Positions 7,575-16,653 of a DNA stretch of 64,000 nt are shown here, one piece after another. Location: positions 53,347 to 117,346 of the forward strand of contig JAACFB010000004.1 in assembly GCA_009937615.1 (NCBI GenBank). The letters are read 5' to 3'. The notes under the pieces were generated by a model. That model had not been told where the DNA came from and did not search any database. It saw only the letters and a program-made list of their open reading frames with translations. Position 1 is the stretch's first letter. Each line of letters opens with the position of its first letter. The position numbers and the translations under genes were made by a program. Source of the stretch: Gammaproteobacteria bacterium. GTDB taxonomy: Bacteria; Pseudomonadota; Gammaproteobacteria; Steroidobacterales; Woeseiaceae.

Positions 7575-9182
7575 CTATGGCGCTGCTGCGACTGTGCACG
7601 CGGGCAGATCCGATCCGTAATCGATGACGAGCGGCTGCGGTCCGACCTCGGCACCGGCAGGATCGCGCGCGATCACGTCCCAGACCTCACCACCGCTCAG
7701 CGCAACGCCGGGAACGGCGATTGCCGGGTCCTTGATGCCGGTTGCGGTGACGTAGACGTCCCAAACACCGGCCGCAATGGACAGGACTCCCGTGTCGGCC
7801 CCGAACGGAACGTCGGAGAAGGCCGGGTCCGCGGCATTAATGTCGGTGCCAGCGGCAAGCAGATAGATATCAACGTTCGGCGTGCTTGGCGAAGCATGAG
7901 TTAACCGGAGCTGTGCCTCGGTAACGATGCTGCGGGGACTGACACCCAGCGCTATAGCCGTAATTGCCGGTTCTCCCGAAGAGAGGAAGCCGGTTACAAG
8001 CGCTGCCACCGCGCCGTCGACTTCCGACGAATACGGAAATTGCAGGGCGACGACGTCATTATCGGCATTCGCGACGACGCTCAGCGTGAAGTCGACCGGT
8101 GCGGGAACAGGGTCTATCACGCAGTATTCGCCGAACGAAACATTCTCGGCAAGCTTGAGGGCCTCGTCCTCCGCCGTTGCGTCAATGTCAGCGAGAATAT
8201 CTACAGCTGGCGCGTCAGGCGACAGGTGCAGCGCAAGGGCGGCCGCCGCCGTATTCGTATCATACAGCGTGGATGCACCCGTGCCGTCCATCACGACGAG
8301 CTGTACCGCAGACTCGCCAAGGCCGACGTTATCGATGGCTGCGATCAGCAGGTCCGCACCGGCGGGCAGATCAACCTCGCCCGAATCGTAAACGACAGTG
8401 CCCGCGTCGCCAGCCGGGGTGATGCGTATCTGGTACGCTCCGGCGGGAACTTCCAGACGCGGCGTGACACCCTCGAAATCGAGCGGGGTGCCCGCGCCCG
8501 TCACCGGCGCGCTTGTGCCGAGATCGGCACCGAAAGCCGTCACGTAGACATCAACCGACGGAGCCGAGGGCGCTGCATGAACAACTTGTACGAAGAAGCT
8601 ATCCGGCGCGAGGAGCTCGTCGCTTGGGTTAGCAACAACCAGGGCGCGAACAGGTCCAGCCACGTTGTCTATGGCGATGATCGTATAGTCCGTGCTGTAG
8701 TCGAGTTCGAAGTCTTCGTCGATAACAATCAGGTTACCACCCGGAACAATCGCCTCGACCTGAACGTTAACCTCTTCGAGACCTGGTAGGAATCCAGAGC
8801 CCTGAGCATAATCGACATTTTCAAGTGCAGCCGCACCATTCACCCATATGTTTACGGCCGGAGCATCCGGCGAGGCGTGCAGTGCACGTACCTGCGGTGT
8901 TGCTTCGCATTCAAGTATCGACGACGCCGTCACTTCTTCAGGGTCCAGGATACCGTTCTGATTGGTGTCGAGCCCGCTGTCGATCGCCAGGCCGCCGCCG
9001 AGACAAACAGCATCGCCCTTCGGGATGTCACGGAAGGCAGTCAGCGAATTAAGACCGGAAGGTCCTGCAGGTCCGGTAGATCCGGCGGGCCCGGGCTGAC
9101 CATCTGCGCCGTCGTCTCCTTCGCATGCTGCGAGAAACAGGGTGGCCATCGAAAGCCACACCACGTGAGAAACTCTTTTCAT
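7575..9182 (-). CDS. Surface lipoprotein with collagen-like linker, DUF7151 and four DUF4397 repeats
   Basis: 535 residues from the ATG at 9182, where GGAG lies 8 nt upstream. The signal peptide ends in a lipobox (LFLAAC). Next come a short collagen-like run of Gly-x-Pro-type triplets (GQPGPAGSTGPAGPSG), a DUF7151-like region with Cys and calcium-loop-like DTNQNGILDPEEV, and four DUF4397 repeats. The repeats are marked by ALHASPDAPAVNIWV, VHAAPSAPSVDVYV, LHLSPDAPAVDIL and THASPSTPNVDIYL. The protein is very acidic with few Lys, typical of an exposed surface protein. Function unknown: adhesion or cell-wall decoration would fit. It shares a bidirectional terminator with ppdK. Confidence 0.88.
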   Translation of the reverse strand: MKRVSHVVWLSMATLFLAACEGDDGADGQPGPAGSTGPAGPSGLNSLTAFRDIPKGDAVCLGGGLAIDSGLDTNQNGILDPEEVTASSILECEATPQVRALHASPDAPAVNIWVNGAAALENVDYAQGSGFLPGLEEVNVQVEAIVPGGNLIVIDEDFELDYSTDYTIIAIDNVAGPVRALVVANPSDELLAPDSFFVQVVHAAPSAPSVDVYVTAFGADLGTSAPVTGAGTPLDFEGVTPRLEVPAGAYQIRITPAGDAGTVVYDSGEVDLPAGADLLIAAIDNVGLGESAVQLVVMDGTGASTLYDTNTAAAALALHLSPDAPAVDILADIDATAEDEALKLAENVSFGEYCVIDPVPAPVDFTLSVVANADNDVVALQFPYSSEVDGAVAALVTGFLSSGEPAITAIALGVSPRSIVTEAQLRLTHASPSTPNVDIYLLAAGTDINAADPAFSDVPFGADTGVLSIAAGVWDVYVTATGIKDPAIAVPGVALSGGEVWDVIARDPAGAEVGPQPLVIDYGSDLPACTVAAAP

Positions 9183-9561
9183 TTTAAAACTCCGATTATT
9201 TCGTTGAGTTGATTGACGCGGCGGATCATAACCTCGATAAGCATCCAAATAACCCCGCTTTCTGTAACCGTATGTTTCAACTTGTAACAGCGATGAAGCA
9301 CGATCATTCGAACTGGTTCAGCGAGCCCGAAGTGCCTCAAAGTCCCGATGCTTTTGTGTTGTCAATCGTCCTTTCCTTTTTCCTTTGCGTCGCCACTTCC
9401 CGGTGAAGGCGATTTTCTGAATTCTCGTGCGGAGCGTCTCTGGACTTCGGCTGGTTGCTGAAGCGCGCACGCGCTGTGCTGACACCTGCATCACTTGCTG
9501 TTGGACAGTTTGCGAGGTTGTCTTTTAACCGACGTCTTCTTTGGAGTACGCTTCGCCTGCC
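9183..9561. other. Intergenic gap between divergent genes
   Basis: About 380 bp separate the divergent DUF4397 lipoprotein and GNAT genes. It is somewhat AT-richer near 9185-9260 and must hold both promoters. I saw no RNA gene, repeat or convincing operator. GACGCAAAG on the minus strand near 9390 recalls a c-di-GMP riboswitch core but lacks the remaining elements. Confidence 0.5.
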
Positions 9562-10044
9562 ATGCTGAAAATTCAACGTCTCCATCCCGAGGAAGGCAAT
9601 CGGTTGCGGCAAATACGACTGGCCTCACTGATCGACGCTCCGGACGCGTTTGCCGGTACCCACGAGCAGGCCATGCAGCGAGCCGCGGCTTCATGGTCCA
9701 AGCAGATACGGGAATTGCCCACATTCGTCGCTGTACTCGATGGCATGGACGCCGGGATGGTAAGAACGGCACCGGCAACCGACAGACAAGGCGCAGCATT
9801 CATTTTATCGATGTGGGTCGCAGCTGACTGTCGAGGGGTCGGTGTTGGCGATGCACTCATGGATGCCGCCATTGCCTGGGCGCGTACGCAGGATCTGGCC
9901 GAACTGGTGCTCGATGTCGGTGTCGATAACATGGCGGCGATAGCGCTTTACTCTCGCAAGGGCTTTCGCGCCACCGGGGAGACGGGCGCCTTGCCGCCGC
10001 CCAGGGAGCATGTAGGCGAGCAGCGCATGGCACTCAGGTTATGA
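9562..10044 (+). CDS. GNAT family N-acetyltransferase
   Basis: 160 residues from the ATG at 9562 (MLKIQRLHPEEG). The acetyl-CoA pyrophosphate loop is visible as the R-G-V-G-V-G part of VAADCRGVGVG, preceded by strand ILSMWVA and followed by LVLDVGVDNMAAIALYSRKGF, the usual C-terminal motif B. This is a complete small-molecule or protein acetyltransferase; the acceptor cannot be read from sequence. An in-frame TTG at 9541 could extend it by seven residues, but the fold starts at the ATG. GGAG at 9543-9546 is rather far (15 nt) from the ATG, so the exact start is uncertain. Confidence 0.88.
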   Translation: MLKIQRLHPEEGNRLRQIRLASLIDAPDAFAGTHEQAMQRAAASWSKQIRELPTFVAVLDGMDAGMVRTAPATDRQGAAFILSMWVAADCRGVGVGDALMDAAIAWARTQDLAELVLDVGVDNMAAIALYSRKGFRATGETGALPPPREHVGEQRMALRL

Positions 10045-10138
10045 GCCGCGAGCCATATCCGCGCCGCGCCGCAAATGTCATCACGTTGGGTTGCCTCAGG
10101 GTATTATCGACCCTGCTTCACTGAGGAGCGCCTACCGC

Positions 10139-10528
10139 ATGTCCGAACCTGTCGACTCTTTGCGCATCGATCGATGGCTCTTTTACTCACGTTTTTTCAA
10201 AACTCGAAGCCGGGCGACAGCGGCCGTATCCGGCGGACACGTAAAGCTCAATGGTGAACGTGCGAACCCGGGCAGCCGCGTGAAGTGCGGAGACCGGATC
10301 GACCTGGTTCGCGAGCGGTTGCCGTATTCGCTGACCGTTGCCGCGATCCCGGGCCGCCGGGGCCCGGCGTCAGAGGCGGAAGCCTGCTTCGTGGAAGACG
10401 AAGCAACGGTACTCGAGAGGAGCCAAAGGACTGCGGCGCTGCGCCAGGACCGTTTGCTGATGCCGAAAACCCAAGGGCGCCCGGACAAGCACACGCGTCG
10501 AATGTTGAGGGATCGCAACAGGCGTTAA
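10139..10528 (+). CDS. hslR: Heat-shock protein Hsp15, S4-domain RNA-binding protein
   Basis: 129 residues. The N-terminal S4 domain (SLRIDRWLFYSRFFKTRSRA, then GGHVKLNGERANPGSRVKCGD) is followed by a basic tail rich in Arg (RRMLRDRNRR), as in E. coli HslR. Hsp15 binds free 50S subunits that carry a nascent chain with tRNA and helps recycle them after heat stress. GAGGAG at 10122-10127 lies 11 nt before the ATG at 10139, so the longer open frame upstream is not used. The gene stands alone here, not next to hslO as in E. coli. Confidence 0.92.
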   Translation: MSEPVDSLRIDRWLFYSRFFKTRSRATAAVSGGHVKLNGERANPGSRVKCGDRIDLVRERLPYSLTVAAIPGRRGPASEAEACFVEDEATVLERSQRTAALRQDRLLMPKTQGRPDKHTRRMLRDRNRR

Positions 10529-10606
10529 CGAAATCGGATCCCACGGTACTCGGCTGTTCGGAGCATGGATCCGTACGAGGAATGTCCGTTCCCAGGTTGA
10601 AATTGA

Positions 10607-11407
10607 TCAGCCTTTTAAAGCGTGGCAGACGAGCGCGCTAATCGGCATTTCGGGTCCGAGTTCACGATCGATGGCGTTCGTTACTGCTGCACATATGTCC
10701 TGCGGATCACCACCACGCATGACAATTTCCTCAAGCAGCGGATTACCGAAGACAAGGCCGTGCGCGAAGTCACTGGCGGAGGGGATCTCGGATACCAGCG
10801 ACAGAGATTCAAACTCAACGCGCGCGAAACCTGCTTTCAATAACGAATCCCGGATCAGATCCGCGTCATGATAGCTGAAAGGAACATTGTAGAAACCGGG
10901 CGGGTTTTCAGGGAAAAAGCCGGCCACGGCTTCGTGGGCGATTCTTGCAAATGGATTGGCATCCCATGAATGCCAGACGTTGAATAGGTAGCTGCCGTCC
11001 GCCGTCAGTACCCGGTGAGCCTCGGTATAGGAGCGAAATTTGTCCGGGAAGAACATTACGCCAAATTGACACACGACCGCGTCGAAACTTGCGGCATCGA
11101 AACCGAGATCTGTCGCATCAGCCTGCTCGAATCTCACCGCTTCACCTGCTCGGAACTTGGTCTTCGCAACATCGAGCATCGGCAAATTCAGGTCGGTGGC
11201 GACCAGGTGGCTGTCGCTGCCGAGCGAGTCTCGCAATCTGCGAGACACGATGCCGGTGCCGGCAGCCAGTTCCAGCACGGATTTTGGCCGCAGCGCTGCG
11301 GTCCGGCGGGCCAGGTCGTCGGCGTAGTCGAAGAAAATACGCGGACCGAGATCTTTATCGTAACTTTCGGGTATCGAACCCACGAATCGAGAAGCTTGTT
11401 CGGACAT
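10607..11407 (-). CDS. Class I SAM-dependent methyltransferase
   Basis: 266 residues with a Rossmann methyltransferase core. Motif I is VLELAAGTGIVSRRL, the acidic end of strand 2 is ATDLNLPML, motif II is FEQADATDLGF and motif III is FDAVVCQFGVMFF, followed by AHRVLTADGSYLFNVW. The order and the post-motif region match the UbiE/ArsM-like group that methylates small molecules or quinone precursors. The C-terminal 100 residues would form the substrate cap and are not diagnostic. It lies 123 bp downstream of the MFS gene on the same strand, so the two could be cotranscribed. Confidence 0.88.
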   Translation of the reverse strand: MSEQASRFVGSIPESYDKDLGPRIFFDYADDLARRTAALRPKSVLELAAGTGIVSRRLRDSLGSDSHLVATDLNLPMLDVAKTKFRAGEAVRFEQADATDLGFDAASFDAVVCQFGVMFFPDKFRSYTEAHRVLTADGSYLFNVWHSWDANPFARIAHEAVAGFFPENPPGFYNVPFSYHDADLIRDSLLKAGFARVEFESLSLVSEIPSASDFAHGLVFGNPLLEEIVMRGGDPQDICAAVTNAIDRELGPEMPISALVCHALKG

Positions 11408-11530
11408 TTCGGCACTCGCAGCACAAACGGTTAGTCAAGCTAACATGATACAGCCCGTTGTCTCCAATGCCTGCCGAACGTTGCCACGGCGAATCATTGA
11501 ACTGGTACAGGTTTGCCTGCGAGCGTTGCG

Positions 11531-12715
11531 TCAGCGCGTTGACAGAACCGTCTCGAAATCGCGGAGTGGATGTCTCGGAACGAGCATCGATAATGCCAGC
11601 GATACGGCGGCCATGGCGGCGCCGGCCAGGAACACGATGGCAGGGGAGGTCAGCCAGATGATGCCGAAAATTGCCGGGACCACAACGGCGGCGATATGGT
11701 TGATCGTGAAGCCTACCGCGGCGGTCGCCGCAATATCGGCCGGGTCCGCAATCTTCTGAAAATATGTTTTTATCGCGATGGCTAGCGCGAAAAACAGGTG
11801 ATCGATGACGTACAGGCTACCTGCAATGAATGCGTCGTTCACAAATGCGTACGACACGAAGATCATAATCAGGCCGATATATTCAAGTATCAGCGCCCGG
11901 CGTTCACCCCAGTGAGCGATGAGCCTGCCGATCTTTGGTGCCAAAACCATATTCAGGCCACCGTTGATAAAAAACAGCAGCGAGATTTCGGGGACACTGT
12001 AGTGGAATTTCTCTACAAGCAGGAAACCAGCAAACACGACAAAGATCTGTCGTCGGGCGCCGGAAATGAAGGTCAATGCGTAGTAAAGCCAGTAGCGGCT
12101 TCTGAGTATGATGGTTTTATGTTGGACCACGTGCTGTGGGAAGTGCGGGAATGCCAGCCAGCTGATCAGGGCGATCAGGCAGGTGAGGCCGCCGCCGATG
12201 ATGTAGGTCTGCTTGAAATCTATGCCGAACTCTGCAAACACGAAAAGAATGAACAGGTAACTCAAGATTGCCGTAAACGATCCAACGGCGATGATTTTGC
12301 CCAGGGTTTCCGGAGCGTGCTGCTTGTCAATCCACTGCAGCGCCAGCGAAGACTGCACGGTCTCGTAATAATGAAAGCCAAGCGACATGACGACCGTGGT
12401 CAGGTAAAGGCCGAGCACGGATGGGAAATAGCCTGTCGCCGCGGTGCCGATTCCCAGGAGCAGCAATGACCACAGCGCCAGCGACTGCTCTCGCATCAGC
12501 AGGAGCACCGCTACCACGGCGAACGCCAGGAAACCGGGAATTTCACGGAGGCTTTGCAGGATGCCGATCTCGGCGCCAGTGAATGCGGCGCGCTCGATCG
12601 CGAAGTTGTTGATCAGGTTGTTCCAGGTGGCGAAGCTCAGGGGCACGGCCGACGCCATCAGGATCAGCAGCACTTCGGGGCGGCGCCAGCCCGGATGTGG
12701 GGTTTCAGAACGCAT
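11531..12715 (-). CDS. MFS-type transporter
   Basis: 394 residues with about twelve hydrophobic helices. Examples are VLLILMASAVPLSFATWNNL near the start, FLAFAVVAVLLLM, and paired helices in the second half (IAAVVVPAIFGIIWL, IVFLAGAAMAAVSLALSML). The central loop (FPHFPQHVVQHKTI) separates the two six-helix bundles. It resembles MFS proteins without a named substrate; the usual GxxxDRxGRR loop is not conserved (APKIGRLIAHWGERR appears in the second half). The inner-membrane location is clear, the cargo unknown. Confidence 0.85.
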   Translation of the reverse strand: MRSETPHPGWRRPEVLLILMASAVPLSFATWNNLINNFAIERAAFTGAEIGILQSLREIPGFLAFAVVAVLLLMREQSLALWSLLLLGIGTAATGYFPSVLGLYLTTVVMSLGFHYYETVQSSLALQWIDKQHAPETLGKIIAVGSFTAILSYLFILFVFAEFGIDFKQTYIIGGGLTCLIALISWLAFPHFPQHVVQHKTIILRSRYWLYYALTFISGARRQIFVVFAGFLLVEKFHYSVPEISLLFFINGGLNMVLAPKIGRLIAHWGERRALILEYIGLIMIFVSYAFVNDAFIAGSLYVIDHLFFALAIAIKTYFQKIADPADIAATAAVGFTINHIAAVVVPAIFGIIWLTSPAIVFLAGAAMAAVSLALSMLVPRHPLRDFETVLSTR

Positions 12716-12871
12716 CAGTGCAGTATGCCTGTGCTTATCGCGGCTTGGGTATCACTAAATTGCGGCGGCTGGCGCGTGGCTCAGTGTTGCCGTAAAGCCG
12801 AAGTCTGGCCGACGGGGTGGATGTGGGATAAAAGCTCCGCGACGGCTGGCGGGGTGTGCGAGGAAGATGGA

Positions 12872-14218
12872 TTAAGGCGTTCGAATCGCGAGTAATGAAT
12901 ATTCCAGCCGATTGTTTTGCGCCGCCGCCCGGTTCCATTCGCCAGCCGAGACCGGGTCGGCCGGGTACTGCACGCGAGCAACAGAGTCCAGCCGGTCACG
13001 GGCGATGACTTCGAGCTCGATGCCGGAGCCATTGACCAGCGGCGATTCGGCTACGAAGGACTCGAAACTCTGCGTCTGACGACTGCTCAGCAGGTTGGAG
13101 CCTTCCAGCGGATGGCCGATCAATGCGCAGGCAGTGAACGGTAGCTCCGGGTCCACGAGCTGATAGGTACCGGTTGCGTCGCTGGCCAGGCAAAACTCCC
13201 CAAGATGCGATTCGATCCGTACCGTACCCTGGAAGCCTGCGTTCACGAGTTGAGTCAACAGCCGGCTGATTTGTTCAGCGCGCACCGCGTTAAACGGAAC
13301 CTCGCCAAAGGGCACGGTAGCCGACTCATTCATTGCCCAGGTGAGCGTGTTCAGCAACTCCAGCATCGCCATTTCGGAGCGCGTGCCGGCGTCGTCGAAG
13401 TTGTCGGTCAGCTGCCTGTTTAATGCGAACGACGACAACCGCTCTTGTTCGATAGCCGTACTCAAGCGGCCGAGATCGTCGCGCAGGGCATCACGCTCCG
13501 AGCGGGCCTGGAAAAACAGCATGCCCAGCAATAGCACGGTTGCGGCCAGAACCCCTGTGAGCATCGGCAGGCCTGCCCCTTCGGCTCGTTGCTCGGGCGC
13601 GTTTTCAGCTTCGGCCAGGGCATCAGCCTTCTGCTGCTTATGGATTTCATACGCCACCTGCTTAGCGAAGCTTCGGTGACTCTTGAGCATCTCGGACCGG
13701 AGAGCGCTGTGCTGATCTTCCAGGATGCGGTTCAAAAGCGCAGGCACGGGCATGCCGACTGGTTCTTCGGCATCTTCACTATCGTCAGCGTCAACGCCGG
13801 CACCAAGGTGCTCATCGAACTCCCTGTAGTCTGGCGCACGGCGATCGCGAACCAGGCCCAGCTTCAGCAGCATCCCGAACAGGACGCCCGGCTCAACCTG
13901 CTTCGGCAGCACGTCAACGGCACCCAACGCACGAGCCTGGCTGACATAGACCTCGCCTTCCTTGGACGTATACATCATGACGGGCGTTGTCGCGGTCCTC
14001 GGATTGCTCTTGAGGGCCGTCACGGTCTGGAGTCCATCCATGCCGGGCATCACGTGGTCCATGAAAACAACGTCCACGTTGTGGTCCTTGAGGAATTCGA
14101 GCGCTTCCTCGCCGGAATCCGCGAGATCGACGGAAAGGTTGTACTTTTCAAGCTGCTTTTTCAGAGCAATTCGAGCCGACTTGGAGTCGTCGACTACCAG
14201 TGCACGCCTCAGTGGCAT
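12872..14218 (-). CDS. Response-regulator receiver domain fused to a membrane-anchored C-terminal domain
   Basis: 448 residues. Residues 1-120 form a complete receiver domain: acidic pocket Asp10/Asp11, phosphoacceptor Asp54 (FMDHVMPGMDG), Thr84/Ser85 and Lys106. An acidic linker (about 135-155) and a helical segment with KQQKADALAEAENA lead to one strong transmembrane helix (217-236, LPMLTGVLAATVLLLGMLFF). About 210 residues follow: a coiled-coil-like stretch (SERDALRDDLGRLSTAIEQE) and an alpha/beta domain of unknown type. With the receiver in the cytoplasm, the C-terminal domain should be periplasmic, which is unusual for a response regulator. No kinase gene is adjacent. Confidence 0.85.
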   Translation of the reverse strand: MPLRRALVVDDSKSARIALKKQLEKYNLSVDLADSGEEALEFLKDHNVDVVFMDHVMPGMDGLQTVTALKSNPRTATTPVMMYTSKEGEVYVSQARALGAVDVLPKQVEPGVLFGMLLKLGLVRDRRAPDYREFDEHLGAGVDADDSEDAEEPVGMPVPALLNRILEDQHSALRSEMLKSHRSFAKQVAYEIHKQQKADALAEAENAPEQRAEGAGLPMLTGVLAATVLLLGMLFFQARSERDALRDDLGRLSTAIEQERLSSFALNRQLTDNFDDAGTRSEMAMLELLNTLTWAMNESATVPFGEVPFNAVRAEQISRLLTQLVNAGFQGTVRIESHLGEFCLASDATGTYQLVDPELPFTACALIGHPLEGSNLLSSRQTQSFESFVAESPLVNGSGIELEVIARDRLDSVARVQYPADPVSAGEWNRAAAQNNRLEYSLLAIRTP

Positions 14219-14484
14219 CTAAGTGTCTCCGCTAGCCCACATGTCGATATGACAAACCCGGTCACCTGCCAAGCCCTGTCTGTGCTGCCCTCATGAGGGG
14301 AATAGTAAACGCTACAGGACCGATATGGCTATGTGAATGTCAAATTTGCCCGAACAACACCCGCCAGAGCCGTTGGAGCCGGGCATCCGTCGCGCCGTAT
14401 GGCCTGCAGATCGTAGTACGATAAGCAGCACTTTCGTAAGATCATCGATCAACAGGCAGCTGGCCGCTGACCCGGGTAGATACT

Positions 14485-14757
14485 ATGGACATGAAGCTCA
14501 TCGCCACCGTTTTCGCAACGATTTTTCTTGCCGAGCTGGGGGACAAGACGCAGCTTGCCACGCTGTTGTTCGCGGCGCGCGAAGGATCGAGTTTGTTGAC
14601 GATCTTTATTGCGGCCTCATCGGCCTTGATTGCATCCACCGCCATCGGAGTGCTGGCCGGCGCTGTCGTTTCGAACTACGTGGATCCGAGATATCTTTCG
14701 TATATCGCCGGCGGCGCATTTATTCTTGTCGGGGTGTGGACGATATGGCAGGCGTAG
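14485..14757 (+). CDS. GDT1/TMEM165 (UPF0016) family membrane protein, half-size
   Basis: 90 residues with three hydrophobic segments and the family signature ELGDKTQ (E-x-G-D-[KR]-[TS]) in the first helix. GDT1 proteins export Mn2+ or Ca2+ in exchange for protons; full-length ones carry two copies of this repeat in about 190-220 residues. This copy has only one, so it would have to dimerise or pair with another half-size protein, and no partner gene is adjacent. The start MDMKLIATV is natural, though the ribosome site is weak. Confidence 0.85.
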   Translation: MDMKLIATVFATIFLAELGDKTQLATLLFAAREGSSLLTIFIAASSALIASTAIGVLAGAVVSNYVDPRYLSYIAGGAFILVGVWTIWQA

Positions 14758-14854
14758 ACATGGCGGTTCGACGAGCGTCGCCTTGATGGCCGCGCTTCCC
14801 TGCGACATAAGAGCGCGCAATTAGCCAGCAACGGATTACGGCAGCGAGCAGTCG

Positions 14855-15793
14855 ATGCTTCCGGAGCAAGAAGAAGTGACTTCAACAGGCAAACGTTTTG
14901 GGCCGGATTGGCTCAGCGATAAAATTTCCGCCGGCGAACTCGTGATTATCGACGGGCCCATGGGCACAGAGCTCGAGGCCCGCGACGTGCCGATGAACGC
15001 GAGAGCCTGGAGCGCAACGGCGCTTTTGTCACATCCGGATGCGGTGAGAGCAGCCCACGCGGATAACATCGACGCGGGTGCCGAGGTGATTACCACGAAT
15101 ACCTTTGCGACGGGTCAACAGTTACTTGATAGCGCAGGGTTAGGCGATCAAATGGAGCGTTTGAACACGCGAGCCGTCGAGATCGCAAGGCGCGCACGTG
15201 ACGAATCCGGGAACCCTGATATCGCGATCGCGGGTTCCATGAGTCCGTGGGTGGTCGCCGGCAGCAGTCCTTCGCGGCAACAGCTTGCCGATGAGTTTCG
15301 TAAGCAGGCCGAATTACTGGCTAGCGCCGGAGTCGACCTGATAGCGCTGGAAATGTGTTCGCATCCGGACTATTCACGACTCATCGCCGACGCAGCCGTC
15401 GCCACCGGGTTGCCTGTCTGGCTAGGACTGAGCTGCAGGCAGGATAAAGAGACGGGAGGAATCGTCGGCTTCGAAGAGCCACACGCGGATTTTCGGCAGC
15501 TGATACTCGAACTGGCCGACTGCGGTGCCAGCGTCATCACGATCATGCATAGCTCGGTCGACGACACGACCATGGGACTGTCGCTGCTTCAGGAAATTTG
15601 GAATGGGCCGGTCGGCGCGTATCCGGAGTCCGGTTACTTCGTGATGCCGAACTGGCAGTTCGTCGATATTATCGAACCCGCCGAACTGGTCAGAAGAGCC
15701 CAGGCCTGGGTTGACGATGGCGTGCAAATTCTGGGCGGATGCTGTGGGTTGGGCGTGCAGCACATTCGCGCGTTGAAAACGGCATTTGGCTGA
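14855..15793 (+). CDS. Homocysteine S-methyltransferase family protein
   Basis: 312 residues forming one homocysteine-binding barrel. The start (LVIIDGPMGTELEARDVPM), the NTFATGQQLL block and the C-terminal zinc-ligand pair GGCCG are characteristic of the MmuM/BHMT/MetH N-domain family, which methylates homocysteine to methionine. The third zinc Cys, normally in a G-x-N-C block, is replaced: the equivalent strand reads VITIMHSSVDDT, offering His or Ser instead. GGAG at 14863-14866 lies 9 nt before an in-frame GTG at 14876, which may be the true start rather than the ATG at 14855. Confidence 0.85.
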   Translation: MLPEQEEVTSTGKRFGPDWLSDKISAGELVIIDGPMGTELEARDVPMNARAWSATALLSHPDAVRAAHADNIDAGAEVITTNTFATGQQLLDSAGLGDQMERLNTRAVEIARRARDESGNPDIAIAGSMSPWVVAGSSPSRQQLADEFRKQAELLASAGVDLIALEMCSHPDYSRLIADAAVATGLPVWLGLSCRQDKETGGIVGFEEPHADFRQLILELADCGASVITIMHSSVDDTTMGLSLLQEIWNGPVGAYPESGYFVMPNWQFVDIIEPAELVRRAQAWVDDGVQILGGCCGLGVQHIRALKTAFG

Positions 15794-15957
15794 TTACCTG
15801 CGGCGCTGGCTCCCCGCTCCCGGCGAACTGGCCTGTCGCGTGCCTGTTTCAAGCGCCGGTTTCCTTAAATATCGGGCCGTGCCGCCCTCGAAATCACCTT
15901 GCAACGCACGCGCCAGATGACAAGAATAACCCGCTGACAACGAATTACGGCCCATCC

Positions 15958-16653
15958 ATGTTACGCATTAAAAGCATTTTCGTCCCGGTATTGCTGGTTG
16001 CGGCCTGTTCGCAGCAGCCTGTGACCGACAACGCGATCGGCAGTTATGGTGGCGTAATGCCCGTAGACCTGAGCGGACATTGGGAAAGGGATTACTCGCG
16101 TGGCAATGATGTGGACACGGAGCTCCGCAAGCTGTTTTATGACCTGGGTCCGGCCGGAACCGGGCAACTCTATCCCGGTAATCCGCGGACGGGTGTTCCC
16201 GGAGTGAGCATATCGTCTCGCGATGTGCCCTCTATCCTCGCACTTGCGCGTCTTGCGGATTTGATTACGCGCCCGGACGTCTTGACGATCTCCCAAAGCG
16301 ATTACGAGGTCAGCGTCGAGCGAAGAGACGATTTCGCCATGTTGTGCCAGTTCTACGATGGCGCGGCGAAGCGCACGGTCAGCGACTATGGCACCGAAAT
16401 CTGCGGCTGGGACGGTGACCAGCTCGTTTCCAACCTGATACTGCCGGACGGCTTGCTTGTCAGCCATCGTTTCACGATATCGGACGATGGTCAGCATCTG
16501 CGCGTGGTGACGACCGTGTCGTCGAGCACGTCGCGAGTACCGTTCACCTTGAGCCGTTTTTACATGAAATTCGAAGCCCCTGCCTCGGACTTCAACTGCA
16601 TCGAGACGCTCAGCATGAAGCGCGTTTGCAGCACGGGTGAATTGGAGCCGTGA
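15958..16653 (+). CDS. Lipoprotein of unknown function
   Basis: 231 residues from the ATG at 15958. A signal peptide (MLRIKSIFVPVLLVAAC) ends in a good lipobox, so the mature protein should be anchored by Cys17. The body begins with MPVDLSGHWERDYSRG, the kind of 'gh-W-E' start seen in exported lipocalin-like domains, and continues with alternating strands. No family is recognised with certainty. Its stop overlaps the start of the next exported-protein gene (TGATG at 16651-16655), so the two are translationally coupled and probably act together in the envelope. Confidence 0.75.
   Translation: MLRIKSIFVPVLLVAACSQQPVTDNAIGSYGGVMPVDLSGHWERDYSRGNDVDTELRKLFYDLGPAGTGQLYPGNPRTGVPGVSISSRDVPSILALARLADLITRPDVLTISQSDYEVSVERRDDFAMLCQFYDGAAKRTVSDYGTEICGWDGDQLVSNLILPDGLLVSHRFTISDDGQHLRVVTTVSSSTSRVPFTLSRFYMKFEAPASDFNCIETLSMKRVCSTGELEP

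Noticed and set aside
8040..8789. A 249-residue plus-strand frame inside the DUF4397 lipoprotein gene
   Set aside because: It is antisense to four well-defined DUF4397 repeats and looks like a low-complexity Arg/Val-rich shadow.
9370..9420. A c-di-GMP riboswitch on the minus strand
   Set aside because: Only GACGCAAAG matches; the GGCAAA element, the GNRA P2 hairpin in the right place and the closing GCCGGGCTGCC are missing.
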